DNA of 64,000 nucleotides, from positions 1-64,000 of the forward strand of contig JAVXHY010000001.1 in the NCBI GenBank assembly GCA_036656615.1. Reading direction: 5' to 3'. The notes beneath the pieces are model-generated. The model saw only the letters and a list, made by a program, of their open reading frames with translations, ran no database searches and was not told where the DNA came from. The stretch's first letter is position 1; the number at the start of each line of letters is the position of its first letter. The position numbers and the translations under genes were made by a program. The stretch is from CAUPWF01 sp036656615. Lineage in GTDB: Bacteria > Bacillota > Clostridia > Lachnospirales > Lachnospiraceae. Below, one piece after another: positions 1-8,384 of this stretch.

Positions 1-52
1 GTAATTTCTATAAAATATCTATGCTTATTGATTAAAGCAATGAGTATAGCAC

Positions 53-93
53 AAAAAAATACTCCATAGATTCAACATCCATGGGGTATTTTT
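53..93 (-). terminator. Rho-independent terminator of gdhA
   Basis: The minus strand downstream of the gdhA stop reads a stem with arms ATACCCCAT and ATGGAGTAT (one G-U pair) followed by a run of T. The plus strand also ends in T, so it may work in both directions. Confidence 0.7.
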
Positions 94-99
94 ATCTTT

Positions 100-1434
100 T
101 TATACGATACCTTGCGCCATCATTGCGTCTACTACCTTTTCAAATCCAGCAATGTTTGCACCTACCACATAATTTCCCTCTGATCCGTACTTCTTTGCCG
201 CATTTGCCATGTTATGACAAATGTTAACCATAATTACCTTTAATTTCTCGTCCACCTCTTCAAAGGTCCAGCTTAATCGCTCACTATTTTGTGACATTTC
301 CAGTGCTGAAGTTGCAACTCCTCCTGCATTGGCTGCCTTACCAGGAGCAAATAATACGTGATTTGCCTGGAGGTATTCTGTTGCTTCCAGTGTAGTTGGC
401 ATATTTGCACCTTCTGAAACTGCTATACAACCATTTGCTACCAACGCCTTTGCATCTTCGATCAATAACTCGTTTTGTGTCGCACATGGAATTGCAATAT
501 CAACCTTTACACTCCACACACCTTTTCCTTCATGATACTCTGATTGAGGACGGTAATTCGTGTATTCTGTTAATCTGCCTCGCTTGATTTCTTTGATTTC
601 TTTGACTGCTTCTAAATCAATTCCTTGTTCATCATAGATCCAGCCACTGGAATCACTCATCGTTACTACTTTTGCGCCCATTTCCTGTGCCTTATGTACT
701 GCATAAATTGCAACATTTCCAGACCCAGATATAGCAATCGTCTTTCCTTTTATTTCCTGTCCATTCAACTTTAACATTTCTTTTGTTAAATATAACACTC
801 CAAATCCAGTTGCTTCTTTTCGTGCTAACGAGCCTCCATAGCTCAAACCTTTTCCTGTAAAGACGCCTTCATAAATACCTCGGATTCTTTTATATTGTCC
901 GAACATATAACCAATTTCTCTAGCACCGGTTCCAATATCTCCAGCGGGTACGTCTGTATCTGCCCCAATATATTTATATAATTCCGTCATAAAGCTTTGA
1001 CAAAATGCCATCACTTCTCTGTCTGATTTGCCTTTTGGATCAAAATCAGAACCGCCCTTACCACCACCAATTGGAAGTCCCGTCAGTGAGTTCTTGAATA
1101 CCTGCTCAAATCCCAAAAACTTAATAATACCCAAGTTTACCGATGGATGTAAACGAATTCCTCCTTTGTATGGCCCAATGGCACCATTAAACTGCACGCG
1201 ATAACCTCTGTTAACTTGTACCTGTCCCTGATCATCAACCCAAGGCACTCGGAACTTAAATTGTCTTTCCGGCTCTACCAAACGCTCCAACAATGCTTCT
1301 TTTCTATATACTGCTTCATTTGCTTCCACCACCACTCGCAGTGATTCCAATACTTCTTTCACAGCTTGGTGGAATTCAGGCTCTGCCGGATTCTTCTTCA
1401 CAACCAGATCCATAACTTCATCTACATATGACAT
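100..1434 (-). CDS. gdhA: NADP-type glutamate dehydrogenase
   Basis: This 444-residue protein interconverts 2-oxoglutarate plus ammonia and glutamate in the cytoplasm, the main ammonia-assimilation step when ammonium is plentiful. The length is that of the hexameric bacterial family. The substrate loop GGGKGG with catalytic Lys lies at about residues 123-128. The Rossmann motif GSGNVA is at 237-242, followed by SDSSG after the second strand; a Ser rather than an acidic residue leads that loop, which favours NADP(H), although cofactor choice is an inference. The ATG at 1434 is preceded by AGGAGGTAAT. It is monocistronic: its own terminator lies downstream and the purL stop is 129 bases upstream. 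Confidence 0.95.
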   Translation of the reverse strand: MSYVDEVMDLVVKKNPAEPEFHQAVKEVLESLRVVVEANEAVYRKEALLERLVEPERQFKFRVPWVDDQGQVQVNRGYRVQFNGAIGPYKGGIRLHPSVNLGIIKFLGFEQVFKNSLTGLPIGGGKGGSDFDPKGKSDREVMAFCQSFMTELYKYIGADTDVPAGDIGTGAREIGYMFGQYKRIRGIYEGVFTGKGLSYGGSLARKEATGFGVLYLTKEMLKLNGQEIKGKTIAISGSGNVAIYAVHKAQEMGAKVVTMSDSSGWIYDEQGIDLEAVKEIKEIKRGRLTEYTNYRPQSEYHEGKGVWSVKVDIAIPCATQNELLIEDAKALVANGCIAVSEGANMPTTLEATEYLQANHVLFAPGKAANAGGVATSALEMSQNSERLSWTFEEVDEKLKVIMVNICHNMANAAKKYGSEGNYVVGANIAGFEKVVDAMMAQGIV

Positions 1435-1518
1435 ACTTCATTACCTCCTAGATAGTTTTGGGATGTTTTGCAAGTTTATATTAGGAATCTTGCATAATGT
1501 TCATTTCATTCCTGTTTA

Positions 1519-1547
1519 TTGTAAAACATTTTTTCCAAATCCGCAAC
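1519..1547 (-). promoter_or_regulatory. candidate sigma-A promoter of gdhA
   Basis: On the minus strand TTGCGG (1547-1542), a 17-base spacer and TACAAT (1524-1519) lie about 80 bases before the gdhA start. The -35 is weak, so this is a candidate only. Confidence 0.4.
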
Positions 1548-1563
1548 TATTTTCTTGGCTGTT

Positions 1564-4500
1564 TTACTTGAAATAAGCGACTCCAGACTCAAATATCTTC
1601 AAATCCTGTTCCCCATAAATATTAATCGCCACAGACTCTCCACGACGTTCCGAATGCGCCATCTTGCCAAATACTCTTCCATCCGGGCTTGTAATTCCCT
1701 CAATTCCACGATAAGAACCATTGGGATTCCATGTTTCATCCATGGTAACTCGTCCCTCTATATCAGAATATTGTGTCGCAATCTGTCCATTTGCAGCCAA
1801 ACGTTCCAACCATGCATCACTGGCTACAAAACGCCCTTCCCCATGAGAAGCCGGATTCGTATAAACACCCCCCAGTTCTGCCTGCTGCAGCCAAGGTGAT
1901 TGCTTAGAAACCACCTTCGTATATACCATCTTAGAGATATGACGTCCAATCGTATTGTAAGTAAGCGTTGGTGAATCTGATGTTTGACCTGTTATTTCCC
2001 CTAATGGCAGAAGACCAAGTTTTACAAGTGCTTGGAATCCATTACATACACCTAGAACCAATCCATCTCGCTCATTTAATAATTGCTCTACCGCTTCTTT
2101 TAATTTTGCATTTTGGAATGCAGTTGCAAAGAATTTTGCCGAACCATCTGGTTCATCCCCTGCACTAAATCCACCTGGAAACATAATCATCTGAGACTGC
2201 CCTATGACACGTTCAAATTCTGCTACTGAATCACGAATATCGGATGCATCTAAATTCTTGAACACCTTTGTAATGACAGATGCTCCTGCTCTCTCAAAGG
2301 CTTTTCGACTATCATATTCACAGTTGGTTCCCGGAAATACCGGAATAAACACCGTTGGCTGTGCCAGCTTATGGGTGCAGATATGAACATTCGATCCCGG
2401 ATAGATTACTTCTTTCACCGTTTCTTTCGCTGATTCCCCTGAGGTAGTTGGAAAGATTGGTTCCAGTGTAGCTGTCCATGCAGCCAATGCCTCTTCTAGT
2501 GTAATACTTGTATCTCTGTATGAAATAATTGGTTGTGCAGTAACTTCTCCAATCAAGGTATACTCCATGCTTAATTCCTTCACCAAATCTGCCGGAACTT
2601 CTGCAATAATTTCTCCAAACCCAGGACTAAATAAATCTCTTGCATCTATATGATGTTCTATGTGCAATCCCAATCCATTACCAAATGCCATCTTACTAAC
2701 TGCCGCTGCTATGCCATGACGATCCAATGTATAGGCAGAAACCACTTTTCCATCTCTAATATCTTTCGTGAACTTACCATATTGATTCATCAGTTGTGTA
2801 TAGATTGGCAGATCATATGCATCCTTTTCTATAGGGATCCATATTAATTTATTTCCTGGAGTCTTTAATTCCGGTGTCAGAATGTCTGATTCTGTCGCTA
2901 TATCTACTGCAAAAGACACCAGTGTAGGTGGTACATCAATGTCCTGGAAAGTCCCTGACATACTATCTTTTCCACCAATAGAGGGAAGTCCAAACCCAAG
3001 CTGGGCTTCATATGCACCTAGTAAAGCAGCAAAAGGCTGGCTCCATCTAGCTGAATCCTTTGTCATTCTTCTGAAATATTCCTGAAAGGTGAAACGTATG
3101 TTCCGATAATCTCCACCGGATGCAACGATTTTCGCTACTGATTCTACTACTGCATATACGGCTCCGTGATAAGGGCTCCAACTAGATACATAGGGATCGA
3201 ACCCGAAGCTCATCATGGTTACCGTATCACAAGCACCCGTCAAGACTGGAAGTTTTGCTACCATCGCCTGGGTTTCCGTTTGTTGATATTTACCTCCGTG
3301 AGGCATCAGTACAGATCCTGCACCAATTGATCCATCAAACATTTCCACTAATCCCTTTTGGGAACAAACATTGAGATCTCTTAAGGTTTCCATCCACTGA
3401 TTCTTTACATGGTGTACCTCTGCCCGACAGAAGACGCTATCCTCTTTATTGGGAATATCTACTGTAACTTTTGTTTCTTGATGAGCACCATTGGTATCTA
3501 GGAATTTTCTGGAAATATTAACAATTTGAGTTCCTTTCCATGTTAATACTAGTCTTTTATCAGAAGTAACAATTGCTACTTCTATGGCTTCTAGATTTTC
3601 TTCTTTTGCATAAGCCAAAAATACATCTACATCCTTAGGATCTACCACAACTGCCATTCGTTCCTGAGATTCTGAAATCGCGATTTCTGTGCCATCAAGA
3701 CCTGCATACTTCTTTGGGACTTTATCTAAATCTATGCGAAGACCATCCGCCAGCTCACCGATTGCTACTGACACACCACCTGCACCAAAATCATTACATT
3801 TTTTGATTAATTTACTAACCTCTTCTCTTCGGAACAAACGCTGAATCTTTCGTTCCGTTGGTGGATTTCCTTTTTGTACTTCTGCCCCACAGGTTTCAAT
3901 GGATTCTTCTGTATGGACCTTGGAAGATCCAGTTGCACCACCACATCCGTCACGTCCTGTTCTTCCACCCAGCAAGATAATAATATCTCCTGGATCAGAA
4001 GTTTCCCGAATAACCGCTCTTCGTGGTGCTGCCCCTAATACGGCACCTATTTCCATTCGTTTGGCAACATAATTTGGATGGTAAATTTCCTTTACCGCTC
4101 CAGTCGCTAATCCAATTTGATTTCCATAAGAACTATAACCATGTGCTGCCTGACGCACTAATTTCTTCTGTGGCAATTTCCCCTTCAAGGTATCCTTTAC
4201 TGAGGTGGTGGGATCAGCAGCTCCGGTCACTCTCATGGCCTGATATACATATGTACGACCAGAAAGTGGATCTCGAATTGCTCCACCAAGACAGGTTGCT
4301 GCTCCACCAAATGGTTCAATCTCCGTTGGATGATTATGAGTTTCATTCTTGAAATTTACCAACCATTCTTCTTCAACACCATCGACATGGACAGGTACAA
4401 CAATGCTACAAGCATTAATTTCATCACTTTCTTCCTGGTCATCTAATTTGCCCTCTTTTTTTAATTTACGCATTGCCATAAGCGCAAGATCCATAAGACA

Positions 4501-5319
4501 TACAAATTTATCTTCTCTGCCTGCAAATATTTCACTGTGATCCCTTAAATATTGTTGGTAAGTATCCACAATCGGTGCTTTATAATCCCCTTCTCCAAAG
4601 CTAACTTCTGTTAATTCCGTAGAAAACGTAGTATGACGGCAATGATCAGACCAATAGGTATCTAGCACACGAATCTCTGTCATCGTTGGATTGCGCTGTT
4701 CCTCTGTCTTAAAGTAAGCCTGAATATGAAGGAAATCTTCAAAGGTCATAGCAAGACCTAGCGAATGATAAAGCTCACTTAGCTCTGCCTGTGGCATATG
4801 CTGAAATCCTTCAAACACACGAACATTTTCTGGTTCTTCAAACTTTGTAACCAGAGTTTCCGGTTTGCTCATTCCAGTTTCTCTTGAATCCACTGGGTTG
4901 ATACAATGATTCTTAATCGCCTCAAATTCTGCATCTGTAATACTTCCTTCCATTACATATGTGGTAGCCGAGTGTATAATTGGCTGTTCATCTTCTTTAA
5001 TAAACTGCACACATTGTACTGCTGAATCTGCACGCTGGTCAAACTGTCCAGGAAGGAATTCTACTGTAAAAGCCCTGCTGCCTTCTGAAGCTTCAAACAC
5101 TTCTCGATAGAGCATATCTACTGGTGGTTCTGCAAAAATACCATTACAGGCCTTTTCAAAAGTCTCCTCTGAAAGATGTTCTATATCATATCTAATCAGC
5201 ACTCGTACATTTTTTATGGATTTAATTCCTAAATAGCTTCTAATCTCCTGTTTCAATTCTCTTGCCTGCACTGCAAACTCTGCTTTTTTTTCTACATATA
5301 CACGTAATACACCAGTCAT
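1564..5319 (-). CDS. purL: phosphoribosylformylglycinamidine synthase, single-chain PurL
   Basis: This enzyme catalyses step 4 of purine synthesis: FGAR + glutamine + ATP to FGAM. At 1251 residues it is the large single-chain type. It contains the N-terminal PurS-like region, the two AIRS-like ATP-binding halves and a C-terminal class I glutaminase domain. The glutaminase triad is visible: Cys1092 in GVCNGFQ, and His1222 and Glu1224 in AHSERR. The N-terminal half carries the family signature around NHPTEIEPF(G)GAATCLGGAIRD. The ATG at 5319 is preceded by CTGGAGGACGAAT. No other pur gene is in the window, so it sits apart from any purine operon. The 78-base gap upstream carries a small in-frame mini-ORF (see findings). 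Confidence 0.96.
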   Translation of the reverse strand: MTGVLRVYVEKKAEFAVQARELKQEIRSYLGIKSIKNVRVLIRYDIEHLSEETFEKACNGIFAEPPVDMLYREVFEASEGSRAFTVEFLPGQFDQRADSAVQCVQFIKEDEQPIIHSATTYVMEGSITDAEFEAIKNHCINPVDSRETGMSKPETLVTKFEEPENVRVFEGFQHMPQAELSELYHSLGLAMTFEDFLHIQAYFKTEEQRNPTMTEIRVLDTYWSDHCRHTTFSTELTEVSFGEGDYKAPIVDTYQQYLRDHSEIFAGREDKFVCLMDLALMAMRKLKKEGKLDDQEESDEINACSIVVPVHVDGVEEEWLVNFKNETHNHPTEIEPFGGAATCLGGAIRDPLSGRTYVYQAMRVTGAADPTTSVKDTLKGKLPQKKLVRQAAHGYSSYGNQIGLATGAVKEIYHPNYVAKRMEIGAVLGAAPRRAVIRETSDPGDIIILLGGRTGRDGCGGATGSSKVHTEESIETCGAEVQKGNPPTERKIQRLFRREEVSKLIKKCNDFGAGGVSVAIGELADGLRIDLDKVPKKYAGLDGTEIAISESQERMAVVVDPKDVDVFLAYAKEENLEAIEVAIVTSDKRLVLTWKGTQIVNISRKFLDTNGAHQETKVTVDIPNKEDSVFCRAEVHHVKNQWMETLRDLNVCSQKGLVEMFDGSIGAGSVLMPHGGKYQQTETQAMVAKLPVLTGACDTVTMMSFGFDPYVSSWSPYHGAVYAVVESVAKIVASGGDYRNIRFTFQEYFRRMTKDSARWSQPFAALLGAYEAQLGFGLPSIGGKDSMSGTFQDIDVPPTLVSFAVDIATESDILTPELKTPGNKLIWIPIEKDAYDLPIYTQLMNQYGKFTKDIRDGKVVSAYTLDRHGIAAAVSKMAFGNGLGLHIEHHIDARDLFSPGFGEIIAEVPADLVKELSMEYTLIGEVTAQPIISYRDTSITLEEALAAWTATLEPIFPTTSGESAKETVKEVIYPGSNVHICTHKLAQPTVFIPVFPGTNCEYDSRKAFERAGASVITKVFKNLDASDIRDSVAEFERVIGQSQMIMFPGGFSAGDEPDGSAKFFATAFQNAKLKEAVEQLLNERDGLVLGVCNGFQALVKLGLLPLGEITGQTSDSPTLTYNTIGRHISKMVYTKVVSKQSPWLQQAELGGVYTNPASHGEGRFVASDAWLERLAANGQIATQYSDIEGRVTMDETWNPNGSYRGIEGITSPDGRVFGKMAHSERRGESVAINIYGEQDLKIFESGVAYFK

Positions 5320-5397
5320 TATTCGTCCTCCAGTTCGATACCTTCCATTTTCATTGCTTCTGATTTCATAGTAACATAAGATTCATTATTAGTATAA

Positions 5398-6102
5398 TTA
5401 ATATATCTTAACTTTTTTATAAGCGTTTCTAATCAATGTTGCAATTAGAAAGCTGCCTATTAATAATCCTCCAAAAATAAGTCCAATTCTCATTGCTATA
5501 TCTACAAAAAAGCCCTCTGGCAAAAGATTTATTAACAAATCTGTGCTTGGATCTAATAACCAGAGATCATTGGAAAAGAAAATCTCGTGAAATTTCGTGA
5601 AATACTTCGTGAAATCAGTAGCTATCACTGCCGTTAATATCGCCGATATTGCTCCAAACCCTATGACCGTGTATTGAAACGCTTTTGGCAGCACCTGCTT
5701 CCAAGGTGTCTTCCCAAGTCTAGCAGCCATAAGTAATGCAAGTATCATGATCAATGCCTTCATTCGCAATTCCATTCCCTTCACAAATAAGTGCTGTACA
5801 TCTTCCATATGAGCAATTTCACGCTTATTAAAAAACTCTCTTTTCTGTCCATCTACAACTGTATGAACAATTAAAGTTTCTCTTTTTCCTTTTAAAAATG
5901 CCATCATTTCTTTCGTTACATACATCACATCCGGCATCTTCATCTTAACATCCTTTAATACATCATATTTTGCATATTCTTTTTCATAAAATCCATTACT
6001 TCCATAAGCACCTATTTCTACTGCTGAAATCAATAATACAAAAATAATACACAAAGAACCTATGATACTTCCAATCCAAGTTGCAATCCTTTTTTTATCC
6101 AT
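5398..6102 (-). CDS. DUF1461 / TIGR01906 family integral membrane protein
   Basis: This 234-residue membrane protein of unknown function matches the DUF1461 family by length and layout. It has an N-terminal helix at about residues 8-30, a roughly 80-residue extracytoplasmic segment containing the H-x-x-D-V motif (AHMEDVQHLF), and three further hydrophobic helices ending in a basic tail. The start ATG follows AAAGGGAATC. It is 78 bases upstream of purL in the same direction and may be cotranscribed, but no functional link is apparent. The family call rests on recognition of the pattern, not on a search. Confidence 0.75.
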   Translation of the reverse strand: MDKKRIATWIGSIIGSLCIIFVLLISAVEIGAYGSNGFYEKEYAKYDVLKDVKMKMPDVMYVTKEMMAFLKGKRETLIVHTVVDGQKREFFNKREIAHMEDVQHLFVKGMELRMKALIMILALLMAARLGKTPWKQVLPKAFQYTVIGFGAISAILTAVIATDFTKYFTKFHEIFFSNDLWLLDPSTDLLINLLPEGFFVDIAMRIGLIFGGLLIGSFLIATLIRNAYKKVKIY

Positions 6103-6265
6103 ATATATGATTCCCTTTCTTCTTCTAAATTTACCGTTTTATTATACCTTATTTCCCTTATCTTTATCAATAGTGATATAAAAATTGATTTTGGGGTTTA
6201 TGTATCTTGCATAGTATAGTATAATAAGTGGACAAAACTATATCATGAAAAAGAAGGTTTTTAAT

Positions 6266-7456
6266 ATGGAAAGAAAAACAGGTACAATTTCGAGAGGTAT
6301 TCGTTGCCCTATTATCCGTGAAGGCGATGATTTAGCAAAAATCGTAGCATCTAGTGTATTAGATGCTTCTAAGAGTGAGGGCTTTGATTTGAAAGATCGA
6401 GATGTCATTGCCATTACAGAGTCCATTGTAGCTCGGGCACAAGGTAATTATGCAACCGTAGATGCCATTGCTAAGGATGTAAGATCAAAACTAGGTGGCG
6501 AAACAATTGGCATTATCTTCCCAATTCTATCAAGAAACCGCTTTTCCATTTGTTTAAAGGGAATGGCTATGGGTGCAAAAAAAGTTGTTTTGATGCTGAG
6601 TTTTCCAGGTGATGAGGTAGGAAATGAACTGATGTCACTGGATCAATTAGACGAAGCTGGCATCAATCCTTATAGTGATGTAATTACTTTAAAACAGTAC
6701 CGAGAACTCTTTGGAGATAACCGGCATCCATTTACAGGTATGGATTACGTGTCCTACTATAGCGATGTAATTACCAGCACCGGTGCTGAGGTAGAGATTC
6801 TTTTCTCCAATCAGCCCAAAACCATACTATCATATACGAAGAATGTCATTACCTGCGACATTCATACTCGGGCACGTACAAAGCGTCTCCTGTTAAAAGA
6901 AGGTGCTAATTGTGTATATGGTATGGATGATATTTTAAATACCTCCATTGATCACAACGGATATAACACCGAATATGGATTACTTGGATCAAACAAGTCT
7001 ACCGAAGATACGATCAAATTATTTCCTCGAGACTGTTTTGATTTAGTATTAGACATCCAAAATCAGATTCTTGTCGAAACAGGCATGCATATTGAAGCCA
7101 TGGTTTATGGGGATGGTGCTTTCAAAGACCCAGTAGGTAAGATTTGGGAATTAGCTGATCCTTGTGTATCTCCAGCCTATACCCAAGGTTTAGTCGGAAC
7201 TCCCAATGAATTAAAGCTGAAATATTTAGCAGATAATGATTTTAAAGATTTGGATGGGGAGGAACTGAAAGCAGCCATTTCCGACCGCATCAAAGAAAAA
7301 GATAGTAACCTAGTTGGAAGCATGGCATCTCAGGGCACTACTCCTAGAAAGCTGACTGATTTAATTGGTTCTCTTTGTGACCTGACCAGTGGTTCTGGAG
7401 ACAAGGGTACACCAATTGTCCTAGTGCAAGGATATTTTGATAATTATACGAACTAA
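6266..7456 (+). CDS. CofE-like ligase (coenzyme F420-0:L-glutamate ligase family)
   Basis: The protein has about 396 residues and resembles the F420-0:gamma-glutamyl ligase fold. It opens with the family-style segment TISRGIRCPIIREGDDL and continues with DVIAITESIVARAQG, then nucleotide- and metal-binding-like regions. It is longer than archaeal CofE (about 250). True CofE adds glutamate to coenzyme F420. No other F420 gene is visible here, and Clostridia generally lack F420, so the real acceptor is probably different (inference). I start at ATG 6266, which has AAGAAGG 8 bases upstream. The in-frame ATG at 6245 has no ribosome binding site. A LysR gene follows after 49 bases, suggesting linked regulation. 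Confidence 0.72.
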   Translation: MERKTGTISRGIRCPIIREGDDLAKIVASSVLDASKSEGFDLKDRDVIAITESIVARAQGNYATVDAIAKDVRSKLGGETIGIIFPILSRNRFSICLKGMAMGAKKVVLMLSFPGDEVGNELMSLDQLDEAGINPYSDVITLKQYRELFGDNRHPFTGMDYVSYYSDVITSTGAEVEILFSNQPKTILSYTKNVITCDIHTRARTKRLLLKEGANCVYGMDDILNTSIDHNGYNTEYGLLGSNKSTEDTIKLFPRDCFDLVLDIQNQILVETGMHIEAMVYGDGAFKDPVGKIWELADPCVSPAYTQGLVGTPNELKLKYLADNDFKDLDGEELKAAISDRIKEKDSNLVGSMASQGTTPRKLTDLIGSLCDLTSGSGDKGTPIVLVQGYFDNYTN

Positions 7457-7505
7457 GTTATGATTCATATTTAAAAAGATTGTAAATGGAAGCAGGGGAT
7501 ATCGC

Positions 7506-8384
7506 ATGGACATTAATTATGAATTATATAAGGTTTTTTATTATGTCGCTGCTACACTCAGCTTCTCGGAAGCATCCAAGCAGTTATTTATATCACAGTC
7601 TGCAGTTAGCCAATCGATTAAGACATTGGAAAAGAAACTTGAGCTAGTCCTTTTTATCCGAAGTACTAAAAAAGTGCAGTTAACTCCTGCTGGTGAAATT
7701 CTACTGCGCCATGTGGAACCAGCCCTCAACTTAATCAAACGTGGGGAGTCACAGATTATGGATGCCTCCTCTAACGGCGGACAAATACGTATTGGAGCCA
7801 GCGACACCATCTGCCGCTATTTTTTAGTACCATATTTAGAGCGCTTTCACAAAGATTTTCCTAATACTCACATTAAAGTAACGAACCAAACATCTTTAAA
7901 CTGTATTGATTTACTTGATTCCGGTCAGGTGGATCTGATTATTACAAATTTACCCAATTCGCGTCTTAGTAATATGCATTTTGTAAAAGAAATAAAACAG
8001 TTTAGAGATGTATTTATTGCCAACCATGCATTTCTTGAACTTTCCAAGAAGCAGATATCCTTTCAAGAGCTTTTAAATTACCCCATTTTAATGTTGGAGC
8101 GTCATAGCACCACCAGTGAGTTTCTTCACCATACTTTCCAACAGCATCAATTGGATTTAGTTCCGGAAATCGAACTAAGCAGCAATGATTTATTAATTGA
8201 TTTAGCCAGCATTGGACTTGGAATTGCTTTCATACCAGATTATTGTATTTCCGGTAAGTCAAATGATTTATTTATTGTAGATACCTTAGAGCAGCTTCCT
8301 GCAAGACAATTGGCAATCGTTTATAATCATAAAATACCTGCATCCAATGCCACCCTAGAGTTTTTAAGCTATTTTACTTCTTAG
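7506..8384 (+). CDS. LysR-family transcriptional regulator
   Basis: This 292-residue protein has the LysR layout: an N-terminal winged helix-turn-helix (about residues 1-60, with the helix SFSEASKQLFISQSAVSQSI) followed by a type 2 periplasmic-binding-fold effector domain. The start follows AGGGGATATCGC. It lies 49 bases after the CofE-like gene on the same strand. LysR genes usually control neighbours, but the co-directional arrangement without a divergent target makes the target uncertain. Its stop codon overlaps the stop of the convergent helicase gene by 4 bases, leaving no room for a terminator between them. Confidence 0.88.
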   Translation: MDINYELYKVFYYVAATLSFSEASKQLFISQSAVSQSIKTLEKKLELVLFIRSTKKVQLTPAGEILLRHVEPALNLIKRGESQIMDASSNGGQIRIGASDTICRYFLVPYLERFHKDFPNTHIKVTNQTSLNCIDLLDSGQVDLIITNLPNSRLSNMHFVKEIKQFRDVFIANHAFLELSKKQISFQELLNYPILMLERHSTTSEFLHHTFQQHQLDLVPEIELSSNDLLIDLASIGLGIAFIPDYCISGKSNDLFIVDTLEQLPARQLAIVYNHKIPASNATLEFLSYFTS

